This document shows, piece after piece, positions 10,945-22,328 of a stretch of 64,000 nt of DNA. The notes below the pieces were generated by a model. That model did not search any database, was not told where the DNA came from, and saw nothing but the letters and a program-made list of their open reading frames with translations. The stretch is from the NCBI GenBank assembly GCA_964017125.1, contig OZ024908.1, forward strand, positions 65,449,993 to 65,513,992, read 5' to 3'. Source of the DNA: Flabesymbios commensalis (Eukaryota; Annelida; Polychaeta; Terebellida; Flabelligeridae). Each line of letters begins with the position of its first letter. Within the stretch, counting starts at the first letter, position 1. The position numbers and the translations under genes are program-made.

Positions 10945-11367
10945 AATTATAGAGTCGTATCTACCACATACATCAACTTCATTAAACAACAACATAGGAA
11001 TGTTAAGAGAGCTGCTGATTCATTTTATTGCAGTTTTTATATAGTAATATTATCACAGCTGGTTTAAAACAGCGTTAGTGTAAAATTGCCCTATACTGAC
11101 GTATCTACCAGATACAACACTATAAGATTTATATTTTTTCCAAATTTGTTGTATGTGCGCATACGACTCTATAATATTTTACTTTTTTAAAGATTAGCAA
11201 ATCACTTGCAGATACGACTATGTATTAGTGTGATTTGACCTACTTATATCCGTAAGTGAAATTGAAAAATTTAATACAAGATGCGTATGCCCCTAATAAC
11301 TTCAAATCAGACATAAAAGCACTTTTGAAAAAAATGTTAGATACGACAGTATAATATCAGGGTGACG
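10945..11367. repeat. Right subterminal palindrome cluster
   Basis: Copies of the same imperfect palindrome as on the left occur at about 10947, 11088, 11148 and 11205, and in the terminal repeat from about 11338. Examples are TATAGAGTCGTATCTACC and GTATGTGCGCATACGACTC. The cluster is shorter than the left one (about 0.42 versus 0.85 kb), so the element has asymmetric ends. Confidence 0.75.
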
Positions 11368-13187
11368 AAGTATAGATGAACACACACACATACTCCCAGC
11401 TCACACAACATCAGCATGTGATTTGACTACGTGTGAGCACTGACCAAGTATAGATAAACACACACACATACTCCCATCTCACACAACATCAGAATGTGAC
11501 TTGACTACGTGTGACCACTGACCAAGTATAGATAAACACACACACACGCACTCCCAGCTCACACAACATCAGCATGTGATTTGACTACGTGTGACCACTG
11601 ACCAAGTATAGATAAACACGCACATGCACTGCCAGCTCACACAACATCAGCATGTGATTTGACTACGTGTGACCACTGACCAAGTATAGATAAACACACA
11701 CACACGCACTCCCAGCTCACACAACATCAGCATGTGATTTGACTACGTGTGACCACTGACCAAGTATAGATAAACACGCCCATGCACTGCCAGCTCACAC
11801 AACATCAGCATGTGATTTGACTACGTGTGACTACTGACCAAGTATAGATAAACACACACACACGCACTCCCAGCTCACACAACATCAGCATGTGATTTGA
11901 CTACGTGTGACCACTGACCAAGTATAGATAAACACACACACGCACTCCCAGCTCACACAACATCAGCATGTGATTTGACTACGTGTGACCACTGACCAAG
12001 TATAGATAAACACGCACACGCACTCCCAGCTCACACAACATCAGAATGTGATTTGACTTCGTGTGACCACTGAACAAGTATAGATAAACACGCACACACA
12101 CTCCCAGCTCACACAACATCAGAATGTGATTTGACTAAGTGTGACCACTGACCAAGTATAGATGAAAACACACACACACACTTCCAGCTCACACAACATC
12201 AGAATGTGATTTGACTAAGTGTGACCACTGACCAAGTATAGATAAACACGCACACACACTCCCAGCTCACACAAGATCAGAATGTGATTTGACTACGTGT
12301 GCCCACTGACCAAGTACAGAGTAACACACACATACACTCCCGGCTCACACAACATCAAAATGTGATTTGACTACGTGTGTGACCACTGACCAAGTATAGA
12401 TAAACACACACACACTCCCAGCTCACACAACATCATAATTTGATTTGACTACATGTGACCACTAACCAAGTATAGATAAACACACACACACACTCCCGGC
12501 TCACACAACATCCAAACGTGATTTGACTACGTGTGTGACCACTGACCAAGTATAGATAAACACACACACACACTCTCGGCTCACACAACATCAGAATGTG
12601 ATTTGACTACATGAGACCACTGACCAAGTATAGATAAACACACACACATACTCCCAGCTCACACAACATCAGAATATGATTTGACTACGTGTGTGACCAC
12701 TGACCAAGTATAGATAAACACACACACACACTCCCGGCTCACACAACATCAAAATGTGATTTGACTACGTGTGTGACCACTGACCAAGTATAGATAAACA
12801 CACACACACACTCCCGGCTCACACAACATCAGAATGTGATTTGACTACGTGTGACCACTGACCAAGTATAGATAAACACACACACACACTTCCAGCTCAC
12901 ACAATGTCAGTATGTGATTTGACTACGTGTGACCACTGACCAAGTATAGATAAACACACACAAACACTTCCAGCTCACACAACGTCAGAATATGATTTGA
13001 CTACGAGTGACCACTGACAAAGTATAGATAAACACACACGCACACACACTCCCATCTCACACAACATCAGAAGGTGATTTGACTACGTGTGACCACTGAC
13101 CAAGTATAGATAAACACGCACACACATTCCCAGCTCACACAACATCAGAATACGATTTGACTACGTGTGACCACTGACCAAATATAG
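11368..13187 (+). repeat. ~78-bp minisatellite, main array of copy A (~23 units)
   Basis: Roughly 23 head-to-tail units occur. The part from CAGCTCACACAACATCAG to the TATAGATAAACA end is well conserved. The CA-rich run varies in length, and GTGTGTGACC variants cluster at 12360-12790. The array starts at the right target duplication of the 6.8-kb element and ends where a LINE begins. Together with 4386-4543 it was once a single array. Confidence 0.95.
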
Positions 13188-14163
13188 ATATTATTTGATT
13201 CAGTATGGCATAATGGCCTAAGATATAAGCTGATAAACATTGAGCTGCCGAATAAAATTATACAATTAATGTCTTCGTTTATTTCAGACAGAACAATTAC
13301 GGTTAAAAGTAATGATGAAATGTCAGATAAAGTAAAACGTAATGCTGGCACACCCCAATGGTCTGTCCTCAGCCCATTCTTATTTTTGATGTATGTGAAT
13401 GATATTCCAGTAGATCCAATGAACAACCAAGTAAAGATATCACAATTTGCGGATGATCTAGGTATGTGGATATTCGGCCCCAACGCCACATACGTCCAAT
13501 ATCGGATCCATAAGACATTATCGGATCTAGAAAAGTGGTGCTCCAAATGGAGAATTAAATTAAATGCTAAAATGACGCAGCTAATTGTACTTAAAAAGAA
13601 CGGGAGACAACACAAAAAAATCAAGCTTCAATTATTCGGAGAAGAAATAGATCATATTGAAGAAGCAACACTGCTGAGAGTGACTAAAACATTTAACTTT
13701 CGATCACATATAAAAATGGCAATATCCAAAGCAAATAAACGATTAAACTTACTAAGACTTCTAAGTGGTACTAACTGGGGATGTAAGCCTAAAATAATCA
13801 TGCAATTATACAAACAATACGTCAGACCAGTCCTAGAATATGGGGCGATAGCTCTTCTATCGGCACCTAAAACAACACTAGAAAAGATACAACTAGTATA
13901 AAATAAGGCTATCAAGATAGCTTACCGCCTACTGTGGTGTACCAGCACACGCAAAATACATCAGCTAGCGGAAATCGAACCCAATAAAAATCGATCCCAA
14001 TCATTAGCGAATAAATTTATGCACTCATTATAAGACCACTCAGAATTATTCAAACTTCAAAAGGATCTACATAATGCAATAAAGAAGAGAGACAAAACAA
14101 ATTTTCTAGACGAATTACTAGAAAACTACAAGAAACAATATGGAAATGAAAATGGTATGTAGC
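13188..14163 (+). mobile_element. 5'-truncated LINE with reverse transcriptase remnant
   Basis: The open frame begins FDSVWHNGLRYKL at about 13194 and enters the RT palm region: AGTPQ, SVLSPFLFLMYVNDIP, then the catalytic box ISQFADDLGMW. The WCSKWRIKLN and YKQYVRPVLEYG segments typical of Jockey/CR1-group LINEs follow. In-frame stops interrupt the C-terminal part near 13899 and 14031, and the frame ends near 14161. The AGTPQ-W change replaces the usual glycine after Q. It is joined directly to the minisatellite with no clear target duplication, and it is dead by sequence. Confidence 0.9.
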
Positions 14164-15130
14164 GAAAAACAACAAATTTTCTGCGAGAAGAACAACAATT
14201 TTCAATTTAATCTCACTCTGAGAAACTCACGAGCACTTTTCATGATCAGACGCTGAGCATTGATATATATTAAGTGGCATTTCACCTGGGATTATTCTTT
14301 TAAATTTAGGGCTAGATTTATTGTTTTAAGTTTAGGGGACCCTTCCCGTCGCCTGTGTTATTGGACCGGGTGGAACCCTAAGGAAATTGTCAGAGCTGCT
14401 TTGTCAACTGACTCTTTCTTTGAGGTCTGGAAGGTTATCGCTCCCAGTGTAATGCTGAATATGTGGCAATGTCCATGTCGTGATTGATAAGTGTTAAAAC
14501 CCACCCACTCACTGACACAGCCAACAAGACAGCTGGTGCCGTGTGTGGGTGAATAAACGCAACTCGACGTCTGGCCGCAACGATCTTGCCCTCATTGTAT
14601 GATATAATACCATTATCAGTCATACACTGAAGGCATCAGGGAGTTTTATCCGAAAAATTTCAGCAGACAGGATGCTAAAATTCCACGGTTTCACCCTTTC
14701 GTGTTGGCTCAGGGGCTAACGATCCTATTAAAGCTATTACCGGTAACTCCAAATGACTCTGAAGCGAATACATTGACAGACTAAGTATTTGACGACGTAA
14801 TAACCGAGATTGAAAGGTAACACCAAGGAATCTCACTACTTTCAGAGCAATGACACTTTATGACAAACTCGACAACTTTTAGCATTTATCAGAGGTATAG
14901 GTTGTATTAAAAGAAATACCCATTAAATGCTAGCAGTTGAAAAATGATGAATTAACTACATTTCACAAGCTGGACCAAGACAACAACGGACAACGGACGA
15001 CACTATATGTGACAACAATATCTGAGTGAAAGTAGAGTTATGAAATTAGACACAAACATGTAATGATTGGCTATATAGGGACTACTATTTATAGTAAGCC
15101 CCGATTGTCTTAAAACTACTCTCAGCGCCT
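14164..15130. other. Unassigned non-coding DNA
   Basis: The stretch around 14330-14620 is less AT-rich (GGACCGGGTGGAACCC, CCCACTCACTGACACAG), but I recognise no gene. Near 15118 there is a small hairpin, GCGCCTTCGGCGC. Confidence 0.4.
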
Positions 15131-15208
15131 TCGGCGCTAGGGTTCCATTAATCAATGAGAAATCATTCAATCATCAATTTCTATGCTGCACATAACAACA
15201 CTTTAATC

Positions 15209-15821
15209 ATGTCTGCGCGTAAGCATATAGAACTTACCCTAAGGGATAAAGTGAGATTTATCAAAGCTCCTGCCGGTAAATCTCATCGTCAACTAGCTGT
15301 AGATAATGATAATGATAATGATACAAGTGACAGTCTGTCAGTGATTACAAAATACTCATTTCATGAGACTATGGCATCGGTTTCTGTCCTCAAAGACTTT
15401 ACAGCAGACCGTTGCCTAGATAAAATTCCACATGTTTTATGTTCAATATTGAGGATAAATTACAAGACTCACATGTGAAAATAAAATCCACTGGTCAACA
15501 ATCCTCCAACAATTCATTTTTCAAACTGCAGTAAGCTGTTCTGTGACATTCATTTTGAAAAAAAATGCTTTTATTGAAATACTTTTTTTTACTTAATTGT
15601 GCATAATTATATAATCATTTTTAACTTTGCACTAAATAAAAACACTAGTTTTCTAAACAGCTGCAATAAACTTTAAATATTTACTATATATTGTTATTTT
15701 TCATTTCATTATTTTGAGCATATACACATAATTGATTTGATATCAATGGTATTTATTGCCCGATCACCATTACGGTAAACAATTCTGGCCCGTACTTGAC
15801 CGCATTGGCGGGAGTCTACTG
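15209..15821 (+). pseudogene. Internally deleted pogo/Tigger-like transposase
   Basis: The frame from the ATG at 15209 reads MSARKHIELTLRDKVRFIK and AGKSHRQLAVDN. This is the start of the CENP-B/pipsqueak-type helix-turn-helix found in pogo/Tigger transposases. Instead of the rest of the HTH and the DDE domain, it passes via an AATGAT microrepeat into SVSVLKDFTA. After a frame change it becomes IEDKLQDSHVKIKS and SSNNSFFKLQ, resembling the C-terminal tail of Tigger-like proteins (stop at 15532). The central catalytic region is missing. GGGAGTCTACTG followed by TA (15822-15823) may be the right terminus; I did not find a matching left end. Confidence 0.65.
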
Positions 15822-15829
15822 TATGATCA

Positions 15830-16640
15830 CGACCTTGCTTTGACACTTTTTGAATATCGTCTTGGATTGTCCCGCCTTTTATTTCGGTTCTCTGACGAGT
15901 TATGAGCTTTTCAAAGTTTTTTTTAATTGAAATGAATTGTTATTTATTTCTTACTTTAAATTGATTGGAAGCTAAAATTGCCACCCATAATTGTCAGTTT
16001 TTGCATGCAGCTGTCACACAAAAATCTAAATGAAACAATTATAATTATTGGCTATGCACGTAGAAGATTATCTTTGATCAATTGGAATTCAAATAACAGT
16101 TAATTCTGGTTGAACGCAAATCGGCATTCCGAAAGCAAGTTGATAGTTAACACGGTCCTTAACCAAGCTAACCCTTAAATCACTGGGCCAATAAATTTAA
16201 ATTTTCAGTCACTTGAAGTTGTGTCTCGCTACCGCGATCCACAACTTCAAGTGACCAAAAATCAGTTTAAAATCTAGGTTGAAATGTATGTGATTATCAC
16301 AGATTTGAGACATATTTAATTTTTAAAACCTGGCTATGCAAGACAATTGAAGCATGATAAAACAATACTATAGTCAACTGTGTTCGACATCAGTGTGCTA
16401 AGGGCTAACACATATAGGTTCAAAACCCAAAATGTAAGCCTACATTTCCTACTTCAAAAGCTACACCGTATGATTAAAATACACCACTACGTTATTTTCT
16501 TTGTCCGACATTCTAAGCCAAGAATGGAATGCCATTGTTGACCCTTCACATAAGGTTTGAGTGAGAATTAAACCAACATGGTAAATTTTTTAATAGTTAC
16601 AATTTACCCTTGCACAAAGCCTTTATATTTCGGTTAACGC
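15830..16640. other. Non-coding stretch with one hairpin repeat
   Basis: The only recognised item is the hairpin at about 16207-16254 (CACTTGAAGTTGTG / CACAACTTCAAGTG). The rest is AT-rich and unmatched. Confidence 0.5.
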
Positions 16641-16647
16641 TATAGCT

Positions 16648-16900
16648 CTTGTTGATTATAAATCGTGGGCAAAGATAATACATCGTGGGCACGGATTATA
16701 AATGGGCACCGGTTAAATATTGTGGGCAAGTATTTTTCATCGTGGCCACGGATTATGAATCTAAATTATTGTGCATGGCCACGGATTAGAAATTGTGGCC
16801 ACGGATAATAATTATTGGTGACCACGGAACATAAATCGTAAATCGCAGCCACGGATAATACACTGGAGCACGGATTATAAACCGTGGACACGGTATATTT
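16648..16900 (+). repeat. Degenerate tandem repeat with CCGTGGCCACGG theme
   Basis: About ten irregular units of 20-30 bp contain variants of CGTGGGCACGGATTATAAAT or TGTGGCCACGGATTA. The shared core GTGGCCAC is itself palindromic. Spacing and sequence are too irregular for a young array. Confidence 0.75.
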
Positions 16901-17099
16901 TATTTTCTTCGTCACTTGTGTCCTTTTGCGGCCTCCGTAATTAATTGAATATAAAAAAGCAAACAAAAGTTGTTTATCTCACTCAGTGCTTTAGCTCAAA
17001 AAACCGACTCCCTAGATGATTAAGTGTATGCCAGCGTATGCCGAACGCTGATGCGCGATATGCAAGTATGCGTATGATATGATATATATATGTACATAA

Positions 17100-17195
17100 A
17101 CATGATTACATCTCTCTCATTTATATGACAAATAAATCTGTAATGATTGTTCTTTATGTCAATAAAATATATATTTATGTCTGTCTGTCTGGTAT
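17100..17195 (+). mobile_element. LINE 3' end fragment (tail family shared with 19003-19840)
   Basis: It carries TATGACAAATAAATCTGTAA, a spacer, then GTCAATAAAATATA and a TCTG-type repeat (GTCTGTCTGTCTGG). The LINE at 19003-19840 ends the same way (CTATGACAAATAAGTCAGC ... CAATAAAACATC then TATC repeats). A third copy, inverted, is at 36463-36545. It is a severely 5'-truncated insertion. Confidence 0.65.
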
Positions 17196-17539
17196 CCTCA
17201 ATACCTACAGAATACATTGTCCTGTATATGGGATTACAAGCAGTATGCGGCATGCGTTATGCGGCAAGCTATGCGGTATTTGATATGTGTGATTACATAA
17301 ATGCGGATTGCAGTACCCTTTTCTACTTCTTTAATTTAACCCTTTAAGCCCTCACGATGCATTAAGGCATCATTTCACATCCCTGAAAACAGACTTAATT
17401 TTCCTAAAACTAAGGGTCTTGGAACGAAAATTTTATTAAAACTGGTTTACCGGCTTGTAGTTGATGAAGATGACAATGATAAATTCAGGCTTGAAAGGTT
17501 TAAAAAGGTATGCAGACAGACTTTTGTCTCTACTTGAGA

Positions 17540-17618
17540 CCATGAATAAACTTCATTGTCATTGTCATTGTCATTGTCATTGTCAGGGAGCCCTCACTCT
17601 GATATTCCGGTCATTTTA
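17540..17618 (+). repeat. CATTGT short tandem repeat and flank
   Basis: The unit CATTGT is repeated about five times from about 17555, next to a TTAA-flanked MITE. It may be the tail of an unrecognised retroposon. Confidence 0.4.
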
Positions 17619-17925
17619 TTAACCCTTACAACGCTGAAATATTTGTGTATAAACTATGCAGACCAAAGGGTTTTCTTGAATTGGAAATCATCATAAATGT
17701 CTTAGTTAGCTCTTTCAGATTTGAACATTTGAAGGTGATCTATCACCCCTTATATAGTATTAATAAATTTGTGACAAATAAATCAAAGTTGCCACAAGAT
17801 GGGGCGCAAGTGTTTCCTTATATGGGGTGATTGGCTATCATGTGACCCTCTGAGAGGGTCACATGATAGCCAATCACCCCATATAAGGACATAATTATTC
17901 ATACAACCGGTCCCCGCGCTGAACG
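17619..17925 (+). mobile_element. TTAA MITE (ACAACGCTGAA family) with a nested palindromic MITE
   Basis: The outer element starts at a TTAA (17619-17622) with CCCTTACAACGCTGAAATAT and ends near GGTCCCCGCGCTGAACGC. Inside, at about 17733-17906, lies a second family. It starts AAGGTGATCTATCACCCC and contains a perfect fold-back, TGGCTATCATGTGACCCTCT with its inverse. That inner family recurs at 34326-34566 and 35648-35911 without the outer element, so it is an independent insertion. Confidence 0.7.
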
Positions 17926-18796
17926 CGTGTGTTGTAACCACAATGTCGCTCGTCCATCTCTAAACAAAAGGCAGTATCTGCTTACTTGTACTTGTCACGG
18001 AGGCTCCCCACAATACTGAGTTTTACACGTGAATGGGGAAGAAACATTTTTGTTTCTTTCAAACCGCTGAGACAGGGAACTGAACCCCGACCTTTAGCGT
18101 GAAAAGCAGCGGTGCTAACCACTACCATAGGGCCCCCGCCGCCGAAGGGTTAAAATACAGCTGGACAAAAAAAAATAAAAAGGTTAGGGTTAATACAAGT
18201 TTCAAAACACCTTTACTCCTAAATTCCTACAGCAATGATATTTTGTGAAATCCCGTCCTGGCTATTAGCTACGCGACTGGTACAACAATATTATTGGGTT
18301 GTAAATCATGCGGTTACCTGAGCCATTATAAATTACGTGCACTGTCATGCCCGGAATCGATCAATTAGTTGATCAATATGAAACAAATTGAATTTGTATG
18401 AGTTTGATTTAATGGAGGAAGTAGTGATCAATGGATAAATTAGCATATTATGTGACAACGAGACAACCAATCAATCATAAAATCACCATTATAGACGCAA
18501 TGCACGTTTTACGTGATTATTTGCTGTTAGTCTCGTATTGATTATAATAACCCCCCCCCCCCACCACCACACAGACATAATCTTATTATGGCTGATATCT
18601 TATAGTGTTATTCTGTGGAAACAGTTGAACTGAAAACACAGTTGCAGTAAATTTTGGGAATATACTCTTCAAAATTGCACCATATAGTAATTCAAGTATG
18701 TTTTCGGTACAACTGTTATAGAAAGATAAAATTTAAAAAATGCACCAGTCTTTTACGGGTTAAATGCGTGAAGTAAATAAATAAATGCAATTAAAT

Positions 18797-18856
18797 TTGT
18801 CAACCACTTGAAGTTGTGTCTCGCTACCGCGACCCACAACTTCAAGTGGGTGACAA
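18797..18856. repeat. Hairpin repeat, copy B partner of 1921
   Basis: Arms CCACTTGAAGTTGTG / CACAACTTCAAGTGG with the TCTCGCTACCGCGACC loop. Confidence 0.85.
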
Positions 18857-19002
18857 ATTAGTCATATTTGTCATGTGCAAAGCTGGATTCATAAAGACCC
18901 ATTTCCTTCGGAATATCAGTGCTTTTATCGATTAATAAAACATATTAAAAAGACAATAGTCGCGCTTAGCGGTTTAAAGATTGAAAACTATATAATTGTA
19001 TA

Positions 19003-19840
19003 GCAAGTTCGGCGTCCTACAGCGTGGCGATTTAAGCCCGAAACTTTTCACAGAATTTCTTTGCGACATCTCAGAATATCTAGATAGAAGCTTAGGTGTC
19101 AAATTAGGGGGTATGGTAATTATGTATTTACTTTTTGCTGACGATATTGTGTTTTTTTCGGATACAGCCGAAGGACAACAGAAGCAGATCTCATTATTTT
19201 GGGGCTACTGTAGATTATGGCAACTAATAGTTAGCCTACCTAAAAGTAAAGTAGTCATATACAATAAAGGGTACGCAGCTGAGACATATGAATTTAAGAT
19301 AAGAGACGACAGACTAGAAATATGTGAATCATACAAATATCTCGGACTATGGTGCAGCAACAGCCCCAACATATTTGCTAAAAATTATACATACTTGTCA
19401 GAACAGGCTAAAAAAGCATTATACGCGATTAAAAGCTACACCACACCTTCACTGGGCAAATTACACCCAAACCTAGCACTAAAACTATTTGACAGCTTGA
19501 TAAGCCCTATTCTAATGTATGGCTCTGAAATACTATACAATGGTAGAGAGCAAAATGACTTCGAGAAAATACATCTCTCCTATCTAAAAAAACATGCTTG
19601 GTGTAAGAAGACAAACACCCACTCTGGCCATATACGGCGACACCGTTCATTTCCCTCTTTTGCTGAAACAACAAGTCCAGACCCTGAAATACTGGGCTCG
19701 TCTCGCTGCGGTGGCTGGGCTTCGCCTTAGCTCCCACAATTTAGAAATAGAAAGGGGGAGACATACCAGATATATATATTGCTATGACAAATAAGTCAGC
19801 AATGACTTGAATTATTATCAATAAAACATCTATCTATCTA
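19003..19840 (+). mobile_element. 5'-truncated LINE, reverse transcriptase C-terminal half
   Basis: The frame begins SKFGVLQRGDLSPKLFTEF and contains the RT catalytic box LLFADDIVFFS. It then has SLPKSKVVIYN, YKYLGLW and SPILMYGSEILYNG. A one-base frame change near 19593, beside an A7 run, moves the C-terminal part (MLGVRRQTPTLAIYGD, LKYWARLA) into another frame. The 3' end has CAATAAAACATC and a TATC repeat. TGTATA is repeated at 18997-19002 and 19841-19846. Copy A is uninterrupted here (near 2127), so the insertion is specific to copy B. The clade is unresolved. Confidence 0.9.
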
Positions 19841-20558
19841 TGTATAACACAGATGACCTCAGATATAAAGCGTTCATTGAGTTAGCACCATACACTATTA
19901 TAGATGGTATATGCGAGTGAGGTTATTTTAAAAATATGTTCATTATTAGAATAAAATATGATATTTGACATACTGCACGCGAAAGTCATGTCTTTGTGTA
20001 ATTTGTATTGACAACAAGAAACTGTGAGCGTCTGAAAGACAATACTTTGACCAGTTTGATAAATTAGCAAAGTTTTATTTCTTTTTATCTTACATATATA
20101 TATATTTTTTTTTAATTTTAAAATATATTTTTTTAAATCCCAAACTGGTATAAAAACTGTCTAGAGCCTCATCATTTTGCTCCAGTAAAAAAATTGGTAA
20201 TGTTTGACATAGCATAGACTGATTCATATAAGCCTTGTTGGCCCAAGTGTTGTACTTGACACTAAAACTGAATGACGGGTGTTGATTGACAATTTAACAC
20301 CATGTGACATGAAATACCGTCTTTTCGTTGGATGGGTGTCGATAACTACACTTAGGCGGGATTGTTTTATATCATTTCAGCTGCAATTTTCAGTATCAGA
20401 GAAAGATCGAACTTTTTGACTTGGAACACTTTACCTCTGCGCCATTCATTTGATCTATGCGATGACTAAGTGGACTGCATGTCTGAGAATTATCCCTGCT
20501 TACCATAGATCTGAGGCTAAAGAAAGTATGAAAGAATGAATGAAAGAATGAAAGAAAG

Positions 20559-20738
20559 AAACAAACAAACAAACAAACAAACAAACAACCATACAAACAG
20601 ACAAACAAACAAACAAACAAACAAACAAACAAACAAACAAACAAACAAACAAACAAACAAACAAACAAACAAACAAACAAACAAACAAACAAACAAACAA
20701 ACAAACAAACAAACAAACAAACAAACAAACAAACAAAC
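20559..20738 (+). repeat. AAAC microsatellite of copy B
   Basis: About 45 four-base units occur, with two interruptions near 20588-20600 and a GAAAGAAT-rich left edge. Open frames across it are repeat artefacts. Confidence 0.97.
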
Positions 20739-20814
20739 ATATTCTTATTTGCTAACATCAATTAGCACGAGTTGAAATAGTTATCAACCCTCATTTTGTC
20801 AAATCTGCATAATT

Positions 20815-20860
20815 TTTACTCACTTGAAGTTGCGATCCACAACTTAAAGTGAGTGAAAAT
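20815..20860. repeat. Short-loop hairpin repeat, copy B partner of 3041
   Basis: Same shortened loop (CGATC) and same arms as in copy A. Confidence 0.8.
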
Positions 20861-21129
20861 TCAAATTGAATAATGTGGCGGTTAAAGAGTGAATGTCGTT
20901 AATGGCTTCACGAATGAAACTTGTTTCGTATAATTATGAGATAATAAGACGCATCTCATAACTTGTTGCTCCCCCATGAAATAACTCTGTAGTAATGGCA
21001 ATGCCATGCCACCACAGAAATGGAACCCAAGTGCGCTGCCTTAGTGTCGCCAGGTTTGTTCACACGCCTATATGCACCCCGCGCTCGTAAACTCGGTTAA
21101 GTGTTGTCATCTCAGTCGATGGTGCAACT

Positions 21130-21447
21130 TCGGGCTGATAGCTGCCTGTCTTCCACAAGGATGGTGGGCATAACATGGAAAACACAGCCTCCATATTACT
21201 AGTTTATCACCGACTAGATAGTGGCCTACCCCTCTCCCCTCAGAGAGCATATTCTATCTGCACCTGGAGAGGAAGATAATCCCTCCTGCATCACAAGCGT
21301 AGATAATGGCCATAATATATATTATGATTATGAGGGCTTGAAAAATGCGGCCTGGTGTCATGGGTAATGTTGAATCCCTGTGCTTTTGACTGTAGCTCTG
21401 CTTTTGGGAAACCGTTTTCAGTTGGGAATATGCTGTGGTCCAGCTTC
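21130..21447 (+). other. 318-bp block present in copy B, absent from A
   Basis: Copy A joins ...GGTGCAACTT directly to TCATGGTATTATGCC (about 3350-3362), whereas B has about 318 extra bases between them. The block has no inverted ends and no tail. CTTCG occurs at both of its edges, so deletion from A through microhomology is as likely as insertion in B. It contains no domain-bearing open frame. Confidence 0.7.
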
Positions 21448-21666
21448 GTATATCATGGTATTATGCCTCATACAAGTCAGAATAGCAGCATATTCGTGAC
21501 AAGAAAAAATAAACAGATGCCTTTTGCCTTTGCAATCTAGAACAGTTTCCCAAAAGCAGCACTACGGGCGCTATTGTAGTTGATGGTGAATCTGAACAGA
21601 TGAGAAAGAACATCATTTAACCTATGTAAATATTGCATTATTTCTGGTTATTATAAAGTTTTTGTA

Positions 21667-22267
21667 ATAATAATAATAATAATAATAATATAAAGCATAT
21701 GATGCCATACATCAGCCTTTTCGGCCGTTCGCAGGCGCTCTAAACAGTCAACAATAAGGCATCAGCAACAGGCTCGATTAAAAAGATAAGTCTTGACAGA
21801 TTGTTTGAAAGTAGAAGTGGAGGGACAGTTCTTTATATATATTGGCAGTTCATTCCATAGCCTGGGAGCAGCACAGGAGAATGTTCTGTCTCCGTGTTTC
21901 GTGTGTGTTGTTGGCACAGTCAACAGAGACGTATTGGTAGATCTTAGTGTTCTTGGTGGTATATAGGCAGCATTTCAGAAATGTAGGCTGGCGCTTCGCT
22001 ATGAAGAGCACGGTATGTTGTCACAAGGATCTTGTACTTTATTCTGGATCTGACTGGTAGCCAGTGTAGATCACGGAGATGAGGAGTGATATGGTCACTG
22101 CGTAAACACTTTACAACTAATCTTGCGGCAGCATTCTGCGCTTTCTGCAATTTATCCAATAGGCCTTCGGAAATGCCATAGAGGGAAATGTTACCATAGT
22201 CAAGGCGAGGCATCACCAGAGAACAAACAAGCCTCAGTGTCGCCTCTTTTGTGAGACTGGATCTGAC
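21667..22267 (-). mobile_element. L2/CR1-like LINE 3' fragment
   Basis: On the minus strand it encodes the end of a reverse transcriptase: SLVMPRLDYGN, LDKLQKAQNAAARLV, DHITPHLRDLHWLPVRSRI and KILVTTYRALH. These match the conserved C-terminal block of L2/CR1 LINEs. Frame changes follow after MLPIYHQEH. The 3' end is an ATT/AAT trinucleotide tail at 21667-21690, as is usual for short-tail CR1/L2 types. TGTA is repeated at 21663-21666 and 22268-22271. Copy A has the empty site near 3571. It is strongly 5'-truncated. Confidence 0.9.
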
Positions 22268-22328
22268 TGTAGATGAGCATAATTAATAGAATAGTCAAGA
22301 AAGTTTAGGATGACCACCTACTTAAAAT

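Larger units (their letters stand above)
4544..11367. mobile_element. 6.82-kb terminal-inverted-repeat element, family unassigned
   Basis: The first 30 bases (starting CGTCACCCTGATATTATAC) are the exact reverse complement of the last 30. Four bases, AAGT, are repeated at 4540-4543 and 11368-11371. The site lies inside a minisatellite unit, so joining the flanks restores an intact unit (...CTGAC-T-AAGT-ATAGATGAAC). Both ends carry clusters of imperfect palindromes, and the middle is AT-rich with no long open frame. Four-base target duplications are known for Chapaev, Sola, Ginger and some Academ transposons, and subterminal repeats for CACTA-like ones. I see no transposase, so it is probably non-autonomous or decayed. 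It carries a nested hairpin MITE and one possible exon. Confidence 0.8.

Noticed and set aside
4544-11367. A Polinton or other capsid-bearing element
   Set aside because: The element is far shorter than Polintons, has a 4-bp rather than a 6-bp duplication, and shows no polymerase, integrase, protease or capsid similarity.
11368-13187. A CRISPR-like array
   Set aside because: Units are contiguous ~78-bp repeats whose variable part is just a CA run. There are no unique spacers and no cas genes, and the context is an animal genome.
15301-15330. Acidic DNDND protein stretch
   Set aside because: It is encoded by a short AATGAT repeat at the deletion junction of a transposase remnant.
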